In this document: positions 6,742 to 15,740 of the stretch, piece after piece
How positions within the stretch are numbered: the first letter of the stretch is position 1
How the letters are laid out: each line of letters starts with the position of its first letter
From: JBDHWG01 sp046328505
GTDB lineage: Bacteria; Chloroflexota; Anaerolineae; Epilineales; JAHCIE01
Direction of reading: 5' to 3'
NCBI GenBank assembly: GCA_046328505.1
Contig: JAXLWL010000003.1
Coordinates: 124,001 to 188,000 of the forward strand
Length of the DNA stretch: 64,000 nucleotides
Translations under genes and position numbers: made by a program
The notes under the pieces: generated by a model
Told to the model about the DNA's origin: nothing
Databases searched by the model: none
The model's input: only the letters and a program-made list of their open reading frames with translations

Positions 6742-9501
6742 CTACGGCGTCACCGTCGAGGTCACCAGGGAAGCGAGGTTCCAGCGGAAATCCACCGTGG
6801 TGCCGCCGCCGTTGATCCCGAACCGCTCGGTCGAGATGGTCTGCTCGCTCGACACACAGGGGAAGAGACTGGTGCCGGCGGCCTGAACCCACGTCGGCGA
6901 CGGCGGATTGTCGGCCATGAGCGTCACCGTCTGGCCCGGCGCGAGGTAGACGCCGATGAAGTAGGCGTAGCCGTTAGCATCGGAAACGGCCGTCTGTGTC
7001 GTGCCGTCCGGGAACGTCGCGGTCACGGTGGTGCCCGGCAGTGGCAGGTCGAAGATGTTGTCGCAGTAGCGGTCGATGTACGTCCGCACGAAGATGATGC
7101 CCGCGCAGACACTTCCGGCCGCGTTACAGTCCACCGTTGGCGACGCTGTTGGCGTCACCGTCGGTGTACCTGGCGTAGAGGTCAAAGTAGCCGTGCCGGT
7201 CGGCGTCCCTGGCGTAGAGGTCAACGTAGCAGTATCCGTCGGTGTGCCCGTGCCCGGCGTGACGGTCATCGTCGCCGTTCCGGTCGGGGTACCGGTCCCC
7301 GGCGTAACAGTCCCCGTGACCGTGCCGGTTGCTGTCTCGGTCGGTGTCACCGTCGCGGTTCCTGTTCCCGGCGCCACAACATGCACGAGACCGTGCATCG
7401 TCGGGTGTACATTGCAGTGATACGGGAAGTCGCCGAGCGTATTGAAGGTAAACGAGAACGTCTGGCCCGTGGTCAGAATTCCGCTGTCCCACACACCTGT
7501 GTCAGATGTCGTGGTATGAGGCGCGGCGTCCATGTTCGTCCAGCGCACCGTCGCGCCCTGGCAGACGGTAATCGTCGCCGGGTTAAAGGCGAAGTTCTGG
7601 ATAGACACGTCGACGGTGCCGGACAAGCATCCCGGGGTAGCGGTCGGCGTCGCCGTCGTCGTCGTCGTACCGGGCGTGCCGGTGGTCGTCGCCGTCACTG
7701 TGGCGAGTGTCCCAGTGGCCGTCGGCGTTGCCGTCGCGGGCGTGCCCGTCGGCGTCGGCGTCACCGTCACAGCAGCACTGGAGTGGATGCGGAAGACTGC
7801 GCCAGTCGCCGCGCCCGGCGCTTCCGCGCCGAAGTCAAGCACATACATTGCACTGCCATCGGGGCTGAACTTCACGTCAATCGGGTGCAGCAGCCCCATG
7901 TTCATGTCAGACATCGGCGAGCTGGCGAACGTCGACTGCGTCCAGCTAATCACGCCCGTCTCGCCGATGGACGGGTGAAGCCGCTGCACGCTCGGCCCCG
8001 GGCCGGTGCCCGGGCCGCGCCCACCCTGGAAGTACGCGACGAACAGGTCGTTGACAAAGCCAAAGCTCGGGCTGGTGCTCATCGCCAGGCCGGTCGGTAC
8101 AGTGCTGTAGCCGAGCGAGGACGTGTTCATGTTGAGCGCCGGATGCGTCTGCAGGACGAGGCTGGTGGTGGGGCTGAAGTAAGTCGTGTCAGTCACCGGG
8201 TGGTTGATGAAGTAGTCAGGCCAGCCATACCACGGGGCCGAAGCGGCCGTCATCGCAGAGGGATTCTGCACGACATGCAGCGAGTCCGGCGCGTAGATTG
8301 GCCGCACTCCGACGCCATCCGGGCCGTTGTCGTCGACGAGCAGCATGCCCGCGAGCGCCGAGGTCGACGGGACGAAGGCGATGCCGTAGGGGTTGCGGAA
8401 TCCCCAGGCGACAACGTCGAGGTTGCTACCGTCGGGGTTCGCGCGCAGGACAGCGCCATTGCAGAGGTTCGCTCCGGACACGGCCTGGCCCGGCGTCGAC
8501 TGGACGCCGTAGTTCTGGTACGCGCCCGTAGTGACGCCGTACTGGTCGGTGAAGTTCTGGCCCACCAGCGTGATGGTCTGGCAGGGGATGTCGTGGATGG
8601 CCGGCGGCGGGGCCGGGGTCGCGTTCGGGGAGGTCTCCATCTCGTCGCGCTGCATCACGCCAGCGTCGCTACGCGAGCCGACGGCGACATACAGCTTGCC
8701 GTCCGGCCCGAAAGCGATGTTGTTGTTCGAGTCCGAACCGCCCACCGGCAGGCCGGTGATCACAGGCATAAGGCTGCCATCAGGATTCACGCGAACAACG
8801 CGCCCGTAGTCGGAGGCGTAGAGGAAGCCGTTAGGCCCCCAGGCAACGCCCAGGAGTGGCGGAACGAACTGATCCGCGCCCGTCGGCGCGACGGTAGTCT
8901 GCGAGCCGTCGGCGTTGATGCGGACGATCCGCGCGGGGGAACCGAAGATGCCCGACTCGGCCACGTAGACGCGGCCTTGATCGTCGACGGTCATCGCCGA
9001 AGGCGCTACAAAGCCGGAGGCAAGAACATCAACCGTGTAGCCGGCCGGCACCTGCACCATGCTCGCGTCCGGCACGTAAGGCGTGCTCGTCGGCTCGACG
9101 GTCTGCTGCGGGGCGGCCAGAACCACAACCTGGGCCTGCACGAACCCGCTGTCGGGGTGCGACATGAAATCCGAGCGGTAGGCGTACACGCCCGGCCTGC
9201 TGAATACGCGGTCGTACGCCGCGCCGGGCTGCACGAGGCCGGAAGCCCAGCTCCCATCGACGGCGGCGACCGTATGGTCACGGCTATCCTGGTTAACCCA
9301 GCTTACTTTGGTGCCGGCGTGGACAGTAATCGTTCGGGGGAGTGAGGCTGCGTCGGCCATCTGAATCGTTGCGTGCGATGCTTCGGCGTTGGGGGGGATG
9401 GCTAGCGCAAGCGCCAGCGATGTCAACGCGACCGCTGCCATACTCAGCAGCATGACGGCGACGAGGCGGCGTCTACCGGGTCCTAACAAGCGATCAAACA
9501 T
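6742..9501 (-). CDS. Secreted cupredoxin / beta-propeller / cupredoxin / SdrD-B-like protein
   Basis: The protein is 919 residues from ATG 9501, chosen for an AAGGAGG site 5 nt upstream and the signal peptide that follows (RRRLVAVMLLSMAAVALTSLALALA). Domains in order: a plastocyanin-like domain (about 45-130), an NHL/SMP-30-like sugar-dehydrogenase-type propeller (about 150-590; AGYTVDVLASGF.APSAMTVDDQGRVYVAESG), and a second plastocyanin domain (about 630-715). A Thr/Pro linker of VTPGTGTPTGTAT-like repeats and an SdrD_B-like beta domain (LPGTTVTATFPDG..QTAVSDANGYAYF) follow. The second cupredoxin keeps all type-1 copper ligands (His in PHTTT, then YHCNVHPTMHG). The first has His (DHTVA) but YRSDFMSHPDSG in place of the Cys loop, so it probably does not bind blue copper. 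It is likely an extracellular electron-transfer or sugar-oxidation protein; activity is inferred. Confidence 0.75.
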   Translation of the reverse strand: MFDRLLGPGRRRLVAVMLLSMAAVALTSLALALAIPPNAEASHATIQMADAASLPRTITVHAGTKVSWVNQDSRDHTVAAVDGSWASGLVQPGAAYDRVFSRPGVYAYRSDFMSHPDSGFVQAQVVVLAAPQQTVEPTSTPYVPDASMVQVPAGYTVDVLASGFVAPSAMTVDDQGRVYVAESGIFGSPARIVRINADGSQTTVAPTGADQFVPPLLGVAWGPNGFLYASDYGRVVRVNPDGSLMPVITGLPVGGSDSNNNIAFGPDGKLYVAVGSRSDAGVMQRDEMETSPNATPAPPPAIHDIPCQTITLVGQNFTDQYGVTTGAYQNYGVQSTPGQAVSGANLCNGAVLRANPDGSNLDVVAWGFRNPYGIAFVPSTSALAGMLLVDDNGPDGVGVRPIYAPDSLHVVQNPSAMTAASAPWYGWPDYFINHPVTDTTYFSPTTSLVLQTHPALNMNTSSLGYSTVPTGLAMSTSPSFGFVNDLFVAYFQGGRGPGTGPGPSVQRLHPSIGETGVISWTQSTFASSPMSDMNMGLLHPIDVKFSPDGSAMYVLDFGAEAPGAATGAVFRIHSSAAVTVTPTPTGTPATATPTATGTLATVTATTTGTPGTTTTTATPTATPGCLSGTVDVSIQNFAFNPATITVCQGATVRWTNMDAAPHTTTSDTGVWDSGILTTGQTFSFTFNTLGDFPYHCNVHPTMHGLVHVVAPGTGTATVTPTETATGTVTGTVTPGTGTPTGTATMTVTPGTGTPTDTATLTSTPGTPTGTATLTSTPGTPTVTPTASPTVDCNAAGSVCAGIIFVRTYIDRYCDNIFDLPLPGTTVTATFPDGTTQTAVSDANGYAYFIGVYLAPGQTVTLMADNPPSPTWVQAAGTSLFPCVSSEQTISTERFGINGGGTTVDFRWNLASLVTSTVTP

Positions 9502-9627
9502 CGATACCTCCTTGAGCAAGTGGGTTACAAACAATACACGACGCTTGCAGGGGGAAACCACGGAGTAGGGAATACGAGGGGGCACCTCCTTCTAAGGGGG
9601 GTAAAACCAACAGTAAACAACGCCAAC

Positions 9628-9669
9628 GGCGTCGTATAAGGCGCTGTCTATTCCCGCTTATACGACGCC
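9628..9669 (-). terminator. liv operon terminator hairpin
   Basis: GGCGTCGTATAAG (9628-9640) pairs perfectly with CTTATACGACGCC (9657-9669), a 13-bp stem with a 16-nt loop. It starts 20 bp past the livF stop on the minus strand. There is no pronounced U-run. Confidence 0.65.
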
Positions 9670-9688
9670 GAACCGTCCGCTGAGTCGG

Positions 9689-10456
9689 TTAGCCCAGGTA
9701 GGCTTTCTTGACCCGTTCATCAACGAGCAAGTCTGATGCCACGCCCTCAAAGAGGATGCGTCCGGCTTCCAGGACATAGCCACGGTCGGCATTTTGCAGC
9801 GCGAGACTGGCGTTCTGTTCGACGAGGAGGATAGTGACGCCCGCGGCATGAAGCTCGCGGATGATGGAAATGATTTCGCGCACAACGAGGGGAGCGAGAC
9901 CAAGGCTAGGCTCGTCCAGCAAAAGGAGGCGAGGGCGGCTCATCAGGGCGCGGGCGATGGCGAGCATCTGCTGCTCACCGCCACTCAAAGTGCCAGCAAG
10001 CTGGTGGCGGCGCTCGGCAAGGCGAGGGAAGCGCTGGAATTGGCGTTCGATGTCCTCGGCGATGCCCGACTTGTCCGTGCGGGTGTAAGCGCCTAGCTCC
10101 AGGTTCGCGAGCACCGTCAACCGCGTCAGCATCCGCCGACCTTCCGGGCTCTGCGCGATGCCGAGCTGGACGACCTCGTCGGCGCGCCGCCGCGTGATAT
10201 CCTTGCCGTCGAAGACGATGCTGCCGCTGCGCGGACGAACGACGCGTGAGATCGCGCGGAGAGTGGTGCTCTTGCCCGCGCCATTGGCGCCGATGAGCGT
10301 CACAACCTCGCCCTCGTGAATGACAAGGTTGAGGTCAACAAGCGCGTGGATACCGCCGTAGTTGACGTGGAGGTTGTTCACTTCGAGGAGGCGCTTGCGT
10401 TCAAGCGGCGCTGACGATCCATTATGGTGCGGCACAGGTGTGTCAGGCGCGCTCAT
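9689..10456 (-). CDS. livF: Branched-chain amino acid ABC transporter ATP-binding protein LivF
   Basis: The 255-residue ATPase is read from ATG 10456, which overlaps the livG stop as ATGA. Walker A is GANGAGKST, the signature motif is LSGGEQQ and Walker B is LLLLDEPSLGLAP. EVNNLHVNYGGIHAL.DLNL and the short C-terminus are typical of LivF rather than LivG. It is the last gene of the livK-H-M-G-F operon and energises uptake of leucine, isoleucine and valine, or of related amides or amino acids in this family. Substrate cannot be fixed from the ATPase. The upstream extension to 10564 was rejected because of the ATGA coupling. Confidence 0.92.
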   Translation of the reverse strand: MSAPDTPVPHHNGSSAPLERKRLLEVNNLHVNYGGIHALVDLNLVIHEGEVVTLIGANGAGKSTTLRAISRVVRPRSGSIVFDGKDITRRRADEVVQLGIAQSPEGRRMLTRLTVLANLELGAYTRTDKSGIAEDIERQFQRFPRLAERRHQLAGTLSGGEQQMLAIARALMSRPRLLLLDEPSLGLAPLVVREIISIIRELHAAGVTILLVEQNASLALQNADRGYVLEAGRILFEGVASDLLVDERVKKAYLG

Positions 10457-11268
10457 TCGGCCGCTCCAAGGTACGCGTTGACCACTTTCGGGTCGTGCTG
10501 GATGCTGTCCGGTGACCCCAGGGCGATCAGATTGCCAAAATCGAGCACCGCGATACGGTCGCACAGCCCCATCACGAGGGGCACGTGGTGCTCGATGAGA
10601 AGGACGGTGAGGTCAAACTCCGTCCGGATGCGGCGGATGAAGTCGCTTAGCTCCGCTTTCTCGCCCGAATTCATGCCCGCCGCCGGCTCGTCCAGAAGGA
10701 GCACCTCTGGCTGTAGGGCAAGGGCACGGGCGATTTCCAGGCGCCGCTGGTCGCCGTACGGAAAGTTGCGCGCTTTGTCCTCGGCGCGGTCGGCAAGCCC
10801 AACCAGCCGCAGCAGTTCCATCGCCCGCTCCCGAGTCAGCTTCTCCTCGGCCCTGGCTTTCGGCAGACCCAGCACGCCGGCAATGATGCCGCTGCCGGTG
10901 TGGGTGTGACGGGCAATCTCGACGTTCGTCAGCGCCGACAGGTTGCCGAACAGGCGGATGTTCTGGAACGTCCGCGCCATGCCGCGCTGGGCGATCTGGT
11001 AAGGCCGCTTCCCGGTGATATTCTCGCCGCGCAGGAGCACCTCGCCGCTTGTCACCGACGTCAGCCCCGTGATGAGATTGAACAGGGTGGTCTTCCCGGC
11101 GCCATTCGGCCCGATCAGGCCGAATATCTCCCCTTCCGTGACGCCAAACGACACTCTGTTGACGGCGAGCAGGCCGCCAAATCGGCGCGAGAGGTCACGC
11201 ACCTCCAGCGCCAGGCCGCCTTGGGGCGCAGCCGGCGCAACGGCGCCAGCGTTACTGAGCTGATCCAT
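10453..11268 (-). CDS. livG: Branched-chain amino acid ABC transporter ATP-binding protein LivG
   Basis: The protein is 271 residues from ATG 11268 (MDQLSNAGAVAP...). An in-frame GTG at 11322 would lengthen it by 18 residues and is less likely. The motifs are LEVRDLSRRFGGLLAVN, Walker A GPNGAGKTT, LFNLITGL.....G.V, and Walker B VLLLDEPAAGMNSGE. The LivG-specific insert with ARTFQNIRLFGNLSALTNV and the H-loop LIEHHVPLVM are present. The region around the signature motif reads YGDQRRLEIARALA, the normal LivG variant. It overlaps livM by 17 bp and livF by 4 bp, so translation is coupled. It pairs with LivF as a heterodimeric motor on the LivHM permease. Confidence 0.92.
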   Translation of the reverse strand: MDQLSNAGAVAPAAPQGGLALEVRDLSRRFGGLLAVNRVSFGVTEGEIFGLIGPNGAGKTTLFNLITGLTSVTSGEVLLRGENITGKRPYQIAQRGMARTFQNIRLFGNLSALTNVEIARHTHTGSGIIAGVLGLPKARAEEKLTRERAMELLRLVGLADRAEDKARNFPYGDQRRLEIARALALQPEVLLLDEPAAGMNSGEKAELSDFIRRIRTEFDLTVLLIEHHVPLVMGLCDRIAVLDFGNLIALGSPDSIQHDPKVVNAYLGAAE

Positions 11269-12190
11269 GCGTTTGACTCGCTTGCTGCCCACCGGAGGCC
11301 GGCCGCGACGGCTGCTTGCCACGGCGGAACCGCTTCAGCAGCTCCGGCGTGATGATGCCCTGGGGAAAGAAGACCGCGCCGACAGCAATGAGGATGCCGT
11401 ACAGGATGAAGCGAAAGCTTTGCAGGCTTCGCAGCGCCTCGGGTAGCGCCGTCAGGATGAACGCCCCCACGACCGGCCCGAACACCGTCAATGATCCGCC
11501 GATGAGAACGTAAGCCAGGTAGTTGACGCTCGTTTCGAAGGTCCCCTGGCGCGAGTTCCACGTGTTGAGGAAGTGAGCCGCTATCACCCCGGTGACCCCG
11601 GCCAGTACCGCGCCCATCGTGAACGCCACCACCTTGACGAATGTCGTGTTGATGCCCATCGCATCCGCCGCGACTTCGTCCTCGCGTATGGCGCTGAAGG
11701 CGCGGCCCATGCGCGTGCGCTCGAGACGGTAGATGAACACAATCGCGAAGATCAGCAGCGGCAACCCCAACCAGAGGTACTCGCCCTGGGTCGTGAACGG
11801 CTGGGGGATGCCGAAGATGCCGATGGCGCCGCCGAGAATGGGCAGGTTCAGCGAGAGGATGCGCACGATCTCGACGAAGGCGATGGTCGCCAGGGCCAGG
11901 TAGATGCCCCGCAGGCGCAGGGCCGGTACGCCCACCGCGATCGCCAGGACGGCCGAAACGACAGCGGCGACAATGGCCTCAACGCCCACAAGGTAGAGCG
12001 GGTACGGCCCTTCGGGGTGGAAGACCTGGGTGGAGAGCACGGCCGCGATGTAGCCGCCGATGGCGTAGAAGCCGGGGCTGGCAAGCGAGAGCTGGCCGGC
12101 CATGAGCGGCAGATACAGGCTCAGCGCCATAGCCGCGGCGAGCACCAGGGAGGTGATAAGGAACCCGTAGGTACTGTAGAATTCGCCCAT
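11252..12190 (-). CDS. livM: Branched-chain amino acid ABC transporter permease LivM
   Basis: The 312-residue inner-membrane permease has about 8-9 hydrophobic segments. The family motif appears as SLASPGFYAIGGYIAAVL near the N-terminus (normally G..SLGHGAFFGIGAY), and the EAA-like cytoplasmic loop is AFSAIREDEVAADAMGINTTFVKVVAF. The C-terminus PEALRSLQSFRFILYGILIAVGAVFFPQGI is typical. It is separated from the livH stop by 3 bp and overlaps livG. Together with LivH it forms the channel. Confidence 0.92.
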   Translation of the reverse strand: MGEFYSTYGFLITSLVLAAAMALSLYLPLMAGQLSLASPGFYAIGGYIAAVLSTQVFHPEGPYPLYLVGVEAIVAAVVSAVLAIAVGVPALRLRGIYLALATIAFVEIVRILSLNLPILGGAIGIFGIPQPFTTQGEYLWLGLPLLIFAIVFIYRLERTRMGRAFSAIREDEVAADAMGINTTFVKVVAFTMGAVLAGVTGVIAAHFLNTWNSRQGTFETSVNYLAYVLIGGSLTVFGPVVGAFILTALPEALRSLQSFRFILYGILIAVGAVFFPQGIITPELLKRFRRGKQPSRPASGGQQASQTHGSAQ

Positions 12191-12193
12191 ACG

Positions 12194-13168
12194 CTAGACC
12201 TTGACCTGGGTTGTGCGGCCCAGGATGCCCTGGGGACGGACGATGAGCACGAGGAACAAGATAAGGAAGGCGACCGCCTCCTTGAACGCGACGAACTGGG
12301 GCGGCACGAACGCCTCGGCCAGGCCGAGCACAATGCCTCCGATGATCGCGCCCGGGATGTCGCCTAGCCCGCCGAGGACAATCACCGCCAGGCCCTTGAG
12401 GCCGAAGGCAATGCCGAAGTATGGGCCGGCTACCCCGACGCTCACTCCGACCAGCGTCCCTGAGACCCCGCCGAGGAAGCCGCTCAGGAAAAAGGTAAAC
12501 AAGATGATGCGGTCGGTGTTGATACCGAGCAGGCTCGCCGTCACCGCATCCTCGGACACGGCTCGCAGCGCCTTGCCGACCTTTGTGTAGTTGATGAGCC
12601 AGGTGAGGAAGATAACGACGACAATCGCCACGAAGAAGATGATGACCTGAATTGTGCGCACCGGGGCGGGTGAATCGGCCGTCCCGAAGTTGATGGCTGC
12701 GGGAATATTGCCAAACGGGTTCGACGGATAAGAGTATATTTCGGCGCCGAAAAGGTACTGAACAATGTTGACCATCGCGATGGCCACACCGAGGCTAGAG
12801 ACGAGCATCAGAAGCGGATCTGCGCCGCGCCTGCGAAGGGGAAGGAACGCCACGCGGTCCACGAACATGCCTAGCAGACCGGCCAGGAGGCCGCCCACCA
12901 GGAGCGCGATGATGAACGGCAGCTTGAGCGGCAGCGCCGGCGCGCCGAAACCGCTGGTGAACCACTGATGGAGGGCGCCATTGGGATTGATCGCCGAGCC
13001 GGTCAGGAGATAGGTAAAGTAGGCGGCGATGGTAAAGATCGCAGCGTGCGCGAAGTTGATGACGCGAAGAATCGAGAAGATGAGGGTGTAACCCACGGCA
13101 AAAATGGCGTAAACGCTGCCAACAGCCAGGCCGTTGAGGATATTTTGCCAGACGTTTATCAGGGTCAC
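12194..13168 (-). CDS. livH: Branched-chain amino acid ABC transporter permease LivH
   Basis: The 324-residue permease starts at a GTG (13168) with a purine-rich AGGGGGG upstream. Recognisable blocks are NGLAVGSVYAIFAVGYTLIFSILRVINFAHA (family signature), AVSEDAVTASLLGINTDRIILFTFFLSGFLGGVSGTL (EAA-type loop) and KGLAVIVLGGLGDIPGAIIGGIVLGLAEAF. It has about eight membrane spans. It lies between livK and livM in the operon; the 96-bp livK-livH gap contains a small imperfect inverted repeat (AGGCCTGACAGGTC/GACCTGCCAGGCCT) that may tune the livK:permease ratio. Confidence 0.92.
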   Translation of the reverse strand: MTLINVWQNILNGLAVGSVYAIFAVGYTLIFSILRVINFAHAAIFTIAAYFTYLLTGSAINPNGALHQWFTSGFGAPALPLKLPFIIALLVGGLLAGLLGMFVDRVAFLPLRRRGADPLLMLVSSLGVAIAMVNIVQYLFGAEIYSYPSNPFGNIPAAINFGTADSPAPVRTIQVIIFFVAIVVVIFLTWLINYTKVGKALRAVSEDAVTASLLGINTDRIILFTFFLSGFLGGVSGTLVGVSVGVAGPYFGIAFGLKGLAVIVLGGLGDIPGAIIGGIVLGLAEAFVPPQFVAFKEAVAFLILFLVLIVRPQGILGRTTQVKV

Positions 13169-13264
13169 GCGCCCCCCTGGTAAGAGGCCTGACAGGTCAC
13201 GGCGACCTGCCAGGCCTGAGATAGAACACCAACAAACCGCGTCGCTGCCAGAATACTTCGGCGG

Positions 13265-14632
13265 TTACTTGACGAGGACGAATTGGCCGTTCTGCCCGTC
13301 CGGACTCATCTTGATTTGCGCGACGTAGAACTGCTGCTGATTGATCTCACCTTCGGGCGTGAACGAGATCGTCCCGAGCGGCGTGTCGTACTTACCGCTG
13401 AGCACCTGCTTGTTGAGGTCGGAGCGCAGCTTGGCCAGGTCTGTCGTCTGTAGCTTGCCGGCCTTGTCGAGGGCCTGGAGGGCCTCAATGAAGACCTGCA
13501 CACCGGCAAACATCTGTCCGGAGAACTGTCCGGGATCTTTGCCCTGCTGCTTGGCCTTGAACGCGGCCCTGAACGCTTCATTCATCGCGCCCGGCGCGTC
13601 AGGGCTATACGCCTGAGCGACATAGATGCCGTCGCACTTGTCCTTGCAGACCGGGAAGATGTTGGGGGTATTGAACCCGTTGCCGCCAACAATCGGGCCC
13701 TTGTAGCCCAGCTCGCGCAGCTGCTTGACCAGGTTACCGCCATCCGCCGCCAGGCCAGAGATGACGACCAGGTCCGCCTTGTTGTTGAGAACGTTGGTCA
13801 CCTGGGTCGTGAAATCGGTGTCCGTCGTCTGGAAGGTCTGCACCGTCGCCAGGTTGAGCTTCAGCGTGTCGGTGATCGTCTTCTGGAAGACGCCGGTTTC
13901 AGACTTGCTGAAAGCGTCGTTCTGGGCGAACAAGACAGCCACATTCTTGACGTCAGGTGAGTTCTTAAGCGCGGCTTTGATAGCGTTGGGAGCTACCACG
14001 GAGACGGGCGCCGACACGCGCGAGATGTAGTCGCCGATCTGCGGGATGCCTGCCGCTGTGTTGGAGGGGCCAATTACCGGCACGCCCGCCTTGTCGGCGA
14101 TAGGATCGGCCGCGAAGGCCTGCTGCGACAGCGTCGGGCCGATGATGCCGACAACCTTGTCATTGTTGATGAGCTGGTTGAACGCGTTAATCGTGCCAGC
14201 CTCATCGCCCGCTGTATCCTGGAAGACGATCTTGACCGGCCGGCCGTTGATCCCGCCGTGCTGATTGAAGTAGTCTTCCGCGATCTGAGCGCCAAGGACC
14301 TGCTCCTGGCCGAACAGGGCGACGTTGCTGGTCTGGGCGACCGCAGCGCCAATCTTGATCGGATCGCCGGATAGCGCCTTGGGCGCGGCGCCACTGGCAG
14401 CGGCAGCCGTCGGGGCCGCGGCGGTCGTCGGAGCAGCAGCCGGTTTGGCAGCCGCCGCTGCTGTCGGAGCGGCCGCCGCGACGGTGGGCGCCGCCTGCTG
14501 GGGGGCGGCAGCGGCGGTGGGCGCCGCCTGCTGCGCAGTCGAGGCCGAGGGAGCTGCGCCGCCACCACACGCGCTCAGCGCGGCGACGAGAAACAGACTG
14601 AGGGCCACCAACAGTAACATCGAGCGTTTCAT
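13265..14632 (-). CDS. livK: Branched-chain amino acid ABC transporter substrate-binding lipoprotein LivK-like
   Basis: The 455-residue protein has an AGGAGGT site just upstream of ATG 14632. A lipoprotein signal peptide with lipobox LSAC (Cys about residue 22) gives N-terminal membrane anchoring. An Ala/Pro/Thr-rich low-complexity linker of about 65 residues follows. The Peripla_BP_6 domain starts at GDPIKIGAAVAQTSNVALFGQEQVLGAQIAEDYFN and includes GPTLSQQAFAADPIADKAGVPVIGPS. A C-terminal KYDTPLGTISFTPEGEINQQQFYVAQI completes it. It captures the ligand outside the cell for LivHMGF. The family binds Leu/Ile/Val but also amides and other amino acids, so specificity is open. The long linker suits a Gram-positive-like or thick-envelope cell. 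Confidence 0.9.
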   Translation of the reverse strand: MKRSMLLLVALSLFLVAALSACGGGAAPSASTAQQAAPTAAAAPQQAAPTVAAAAPTAAAAAKPAAAPTTAAAPTAAAASGAAPKALSGDPIKIGAAVAQTSNVALFGQEQVLGAQIAEDYFNQHGGINGRPVKIVFQDTAGDEAGTINAFNQLINNDKVVGIIGPTLSQQAFAADPIADKAGVPVIGPSNTAAGIPQIGDYISRVSAPVSVVAPNAIKAALKNSPDVKNVAVLFAQNDAFSKSETGVFQKTITDTLKLNLATVQTFQTTDTDFTTQVTNVLNNKADLVVISGLAADGGNLVKQLRELGYKGPIVGGNGFNTPNIFPVCKDKCDGIYVAQAYSPDAPGAMNEAFRAAFKAKQQGKDPGQFSGQMFAGVQVFIEALQALDKAGKLQTTDLAKLRSDLNKQVLSGKYDTPLGTISFTPEGEINQQQFYVAQIKMSPDGQNGQFVLVK

Positions 14633-14719
14633 GCGGTTACCTCCTCTGAGAACATTGAGGGATGGAGAAGAGCGGAGCGTCCGCGCGGGCGGACTCCCCG
14701 CCGATATGGGCAGGAGCTT

Positions 14720-14748
14720 AGGATACTATAGGTATGAGGTTTTGACAA
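14720..14748 (-). promoter_or_regulatory. Putative liv operon promoter
   Basis: On the minus strand TTGTCA (14748-14743) is followed after exactly 17 bp by TATCCT (14725-14720), about 90 bp upstream of the livK start. The match to sigma70 consensus is fair. The leader between it and livK is GC-rich. Confidence 0.45.
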
Positions 14749-14777
14749 ACGCGCCACGCGCCCCGGCTGCCGAGCGT

Positions 14778-15581
14778 CTAGTCCGGCAGAGGCTGGCAGT
14801 GTGGGCAGAAGTGTGTCCCGCGCTGGCCCAATACGATCCGCTCGATGGTCGTCCCGCACGTCACGCACGGCTGACCGTGTCGGTGGAAGACGCGCAGGAC
14901 GTTCTGGTTCGTTCCCTGTGTGTAGGCCCAGTCGAGATTCGTGCCGCGATTCGCGACACCCTGCGCCAACACCTCGCGAATCGCCGCGTGGAGCCGCGCG
15001 ATATCGTCGGCGGTGAGCGTGTCGGCGTGGCGCAGTGGGTGCAGGCCGGCGCGGTGCAGCGCCTCGTCGGTGTAGATATTGCCGAGACCGGCGAGGAAGG
15101 TTTGATCCAGCAGCAGCGGCTTCAGGCGGCCGCGCCGCCCGGCGAGGCGCTCGGCCAGTGTGTCGGCGGTAAACTCCAGGGTTAGCGGCTCCGGACCGAG
15201 CTTGCCCGTGACCTGGGAGGGATCAGCCACCAGGTAGACGCGGCCAAACTTTCGCGGGTCGTGGAAGCGCATCTCCAGGCCATTGTCGAGCTCGAAAACG
15301 ACGCGGGCATAGGGATCCGGCGGCGTGTCGGCCGAGACAACATCGAGGCGTCCGCTCATTTTCAGATGCACCAGCAACGTGTCGTCCGATAGCTCAAACA
15401 GGATGTACTTTCCCCGGCGGCGCACGTCCAGGATCGTCTGCCCCGCGAGGCGCGGTCCCAGGAGGATGTCGCCGGTCGGGACGGTGCGCTGCCAGGAAAC
15501 GCGCGCGCCGCGGAACGTCCGCCCACGCAAGCTCTCGCGCAGCTCGGCCGAATAGGTTTCAACTTCAGGCAACTCAGGCAT
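14778..15581 (-). CDS. mutM: Formamidopyrimidine-DNA glycosylase
   Basis: The 267-residue protein begins MPELPEVE, the invariant Fpg N-terminus in which Pro2 is the catalytic nucleophile and Glu3 the acid. The intercalation and lysine block LLVHLKMSGRL is present, as is the H2TH segment ADTLAERLAGRRGRLKPLLLDQTFLAGLGNIYTDEALHRAGLHP. The C-terminal zinc finger has C-X2-C-X16-C-X2-C (CVTC...CPHC). It excises 8-oxoguanine and ring-opened purines and nicks the resulting AP site. The start at 15581 is fixed by the need for Pro at position 2; the longer upstream frame is not coding. Neighbouring genes are unrelated, so it is probably monocistronic. Confidence 0.96.
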   Translation of the reverse strand: MPELPEVETYSAELRESLRGRTFRGARVSWQRTVPTGDILLGPRLAGQTILDVRRRGKYILFELSDDTLLVHLKMSGRLDVVSADTPPDPYARVVFELDNGLEMRFHDPRKFGRVYLVADPSQVTGKLGPEPLTLEFTADTLAERLAGRRGRLKPLLLDQTFLAGLGNIYTDEALHRAGLHPLRHADTLTADDIARLHAAIREVLAQGVANRGTNLDWAYTQGTNQNVLRVFHRHGQPCVTCGTTIERIVLGQRGTHFCPHCQPLPD

Positions 15582-15740
15582 AATCGTCTTTCTAGGCGTG
15601 AGACTTGCTGTGGGGAGTATAGAGAGGTCGCCACCATATGTCAATCTACCGGGCGACGCCCTCGGTGGCGGGCGCAGAGCGCCCAGGAGTATAATTCTTA
15701 TTGGTAAGCCGCGCGGCACAACGCGCGGAAGGAGGCACAG

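Noticed and set aside
7140..7760. Regular GTGCCGGTCGGCGT-like short repeats suggestive of an array
   Set aside because: They encode Thr/Pro/Gly linker repeats of the secreted cupredoxin protein. Unit spacing is irregular and there are no spacers, so it is not CRISPR.
6244..9345. A 1,033-codon open frame on the plus strand opposite the cupredoxin/propeller gene
   Set aside because: Arg/His/Gly-rich with no recognisable motif, no SD, and antisense to a gene with signal peptide and clear domains: a GC-rich shadow.
9502..9585. GTG start at 9585 with an adjacent AAGGAGGT for the cupredoxin/propeller protein
   Set aside because: The SD touches the GTG with no spacing, and the signal peptide begins at ATG 9501, which has its own well-spaced AAGGAGG.
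14400..14560. Low-complexity GCC/GCG-rich tract
   Set aside because: It is the Ala/Pro linker of the LivK-like lipoprotein, in frame and expected.
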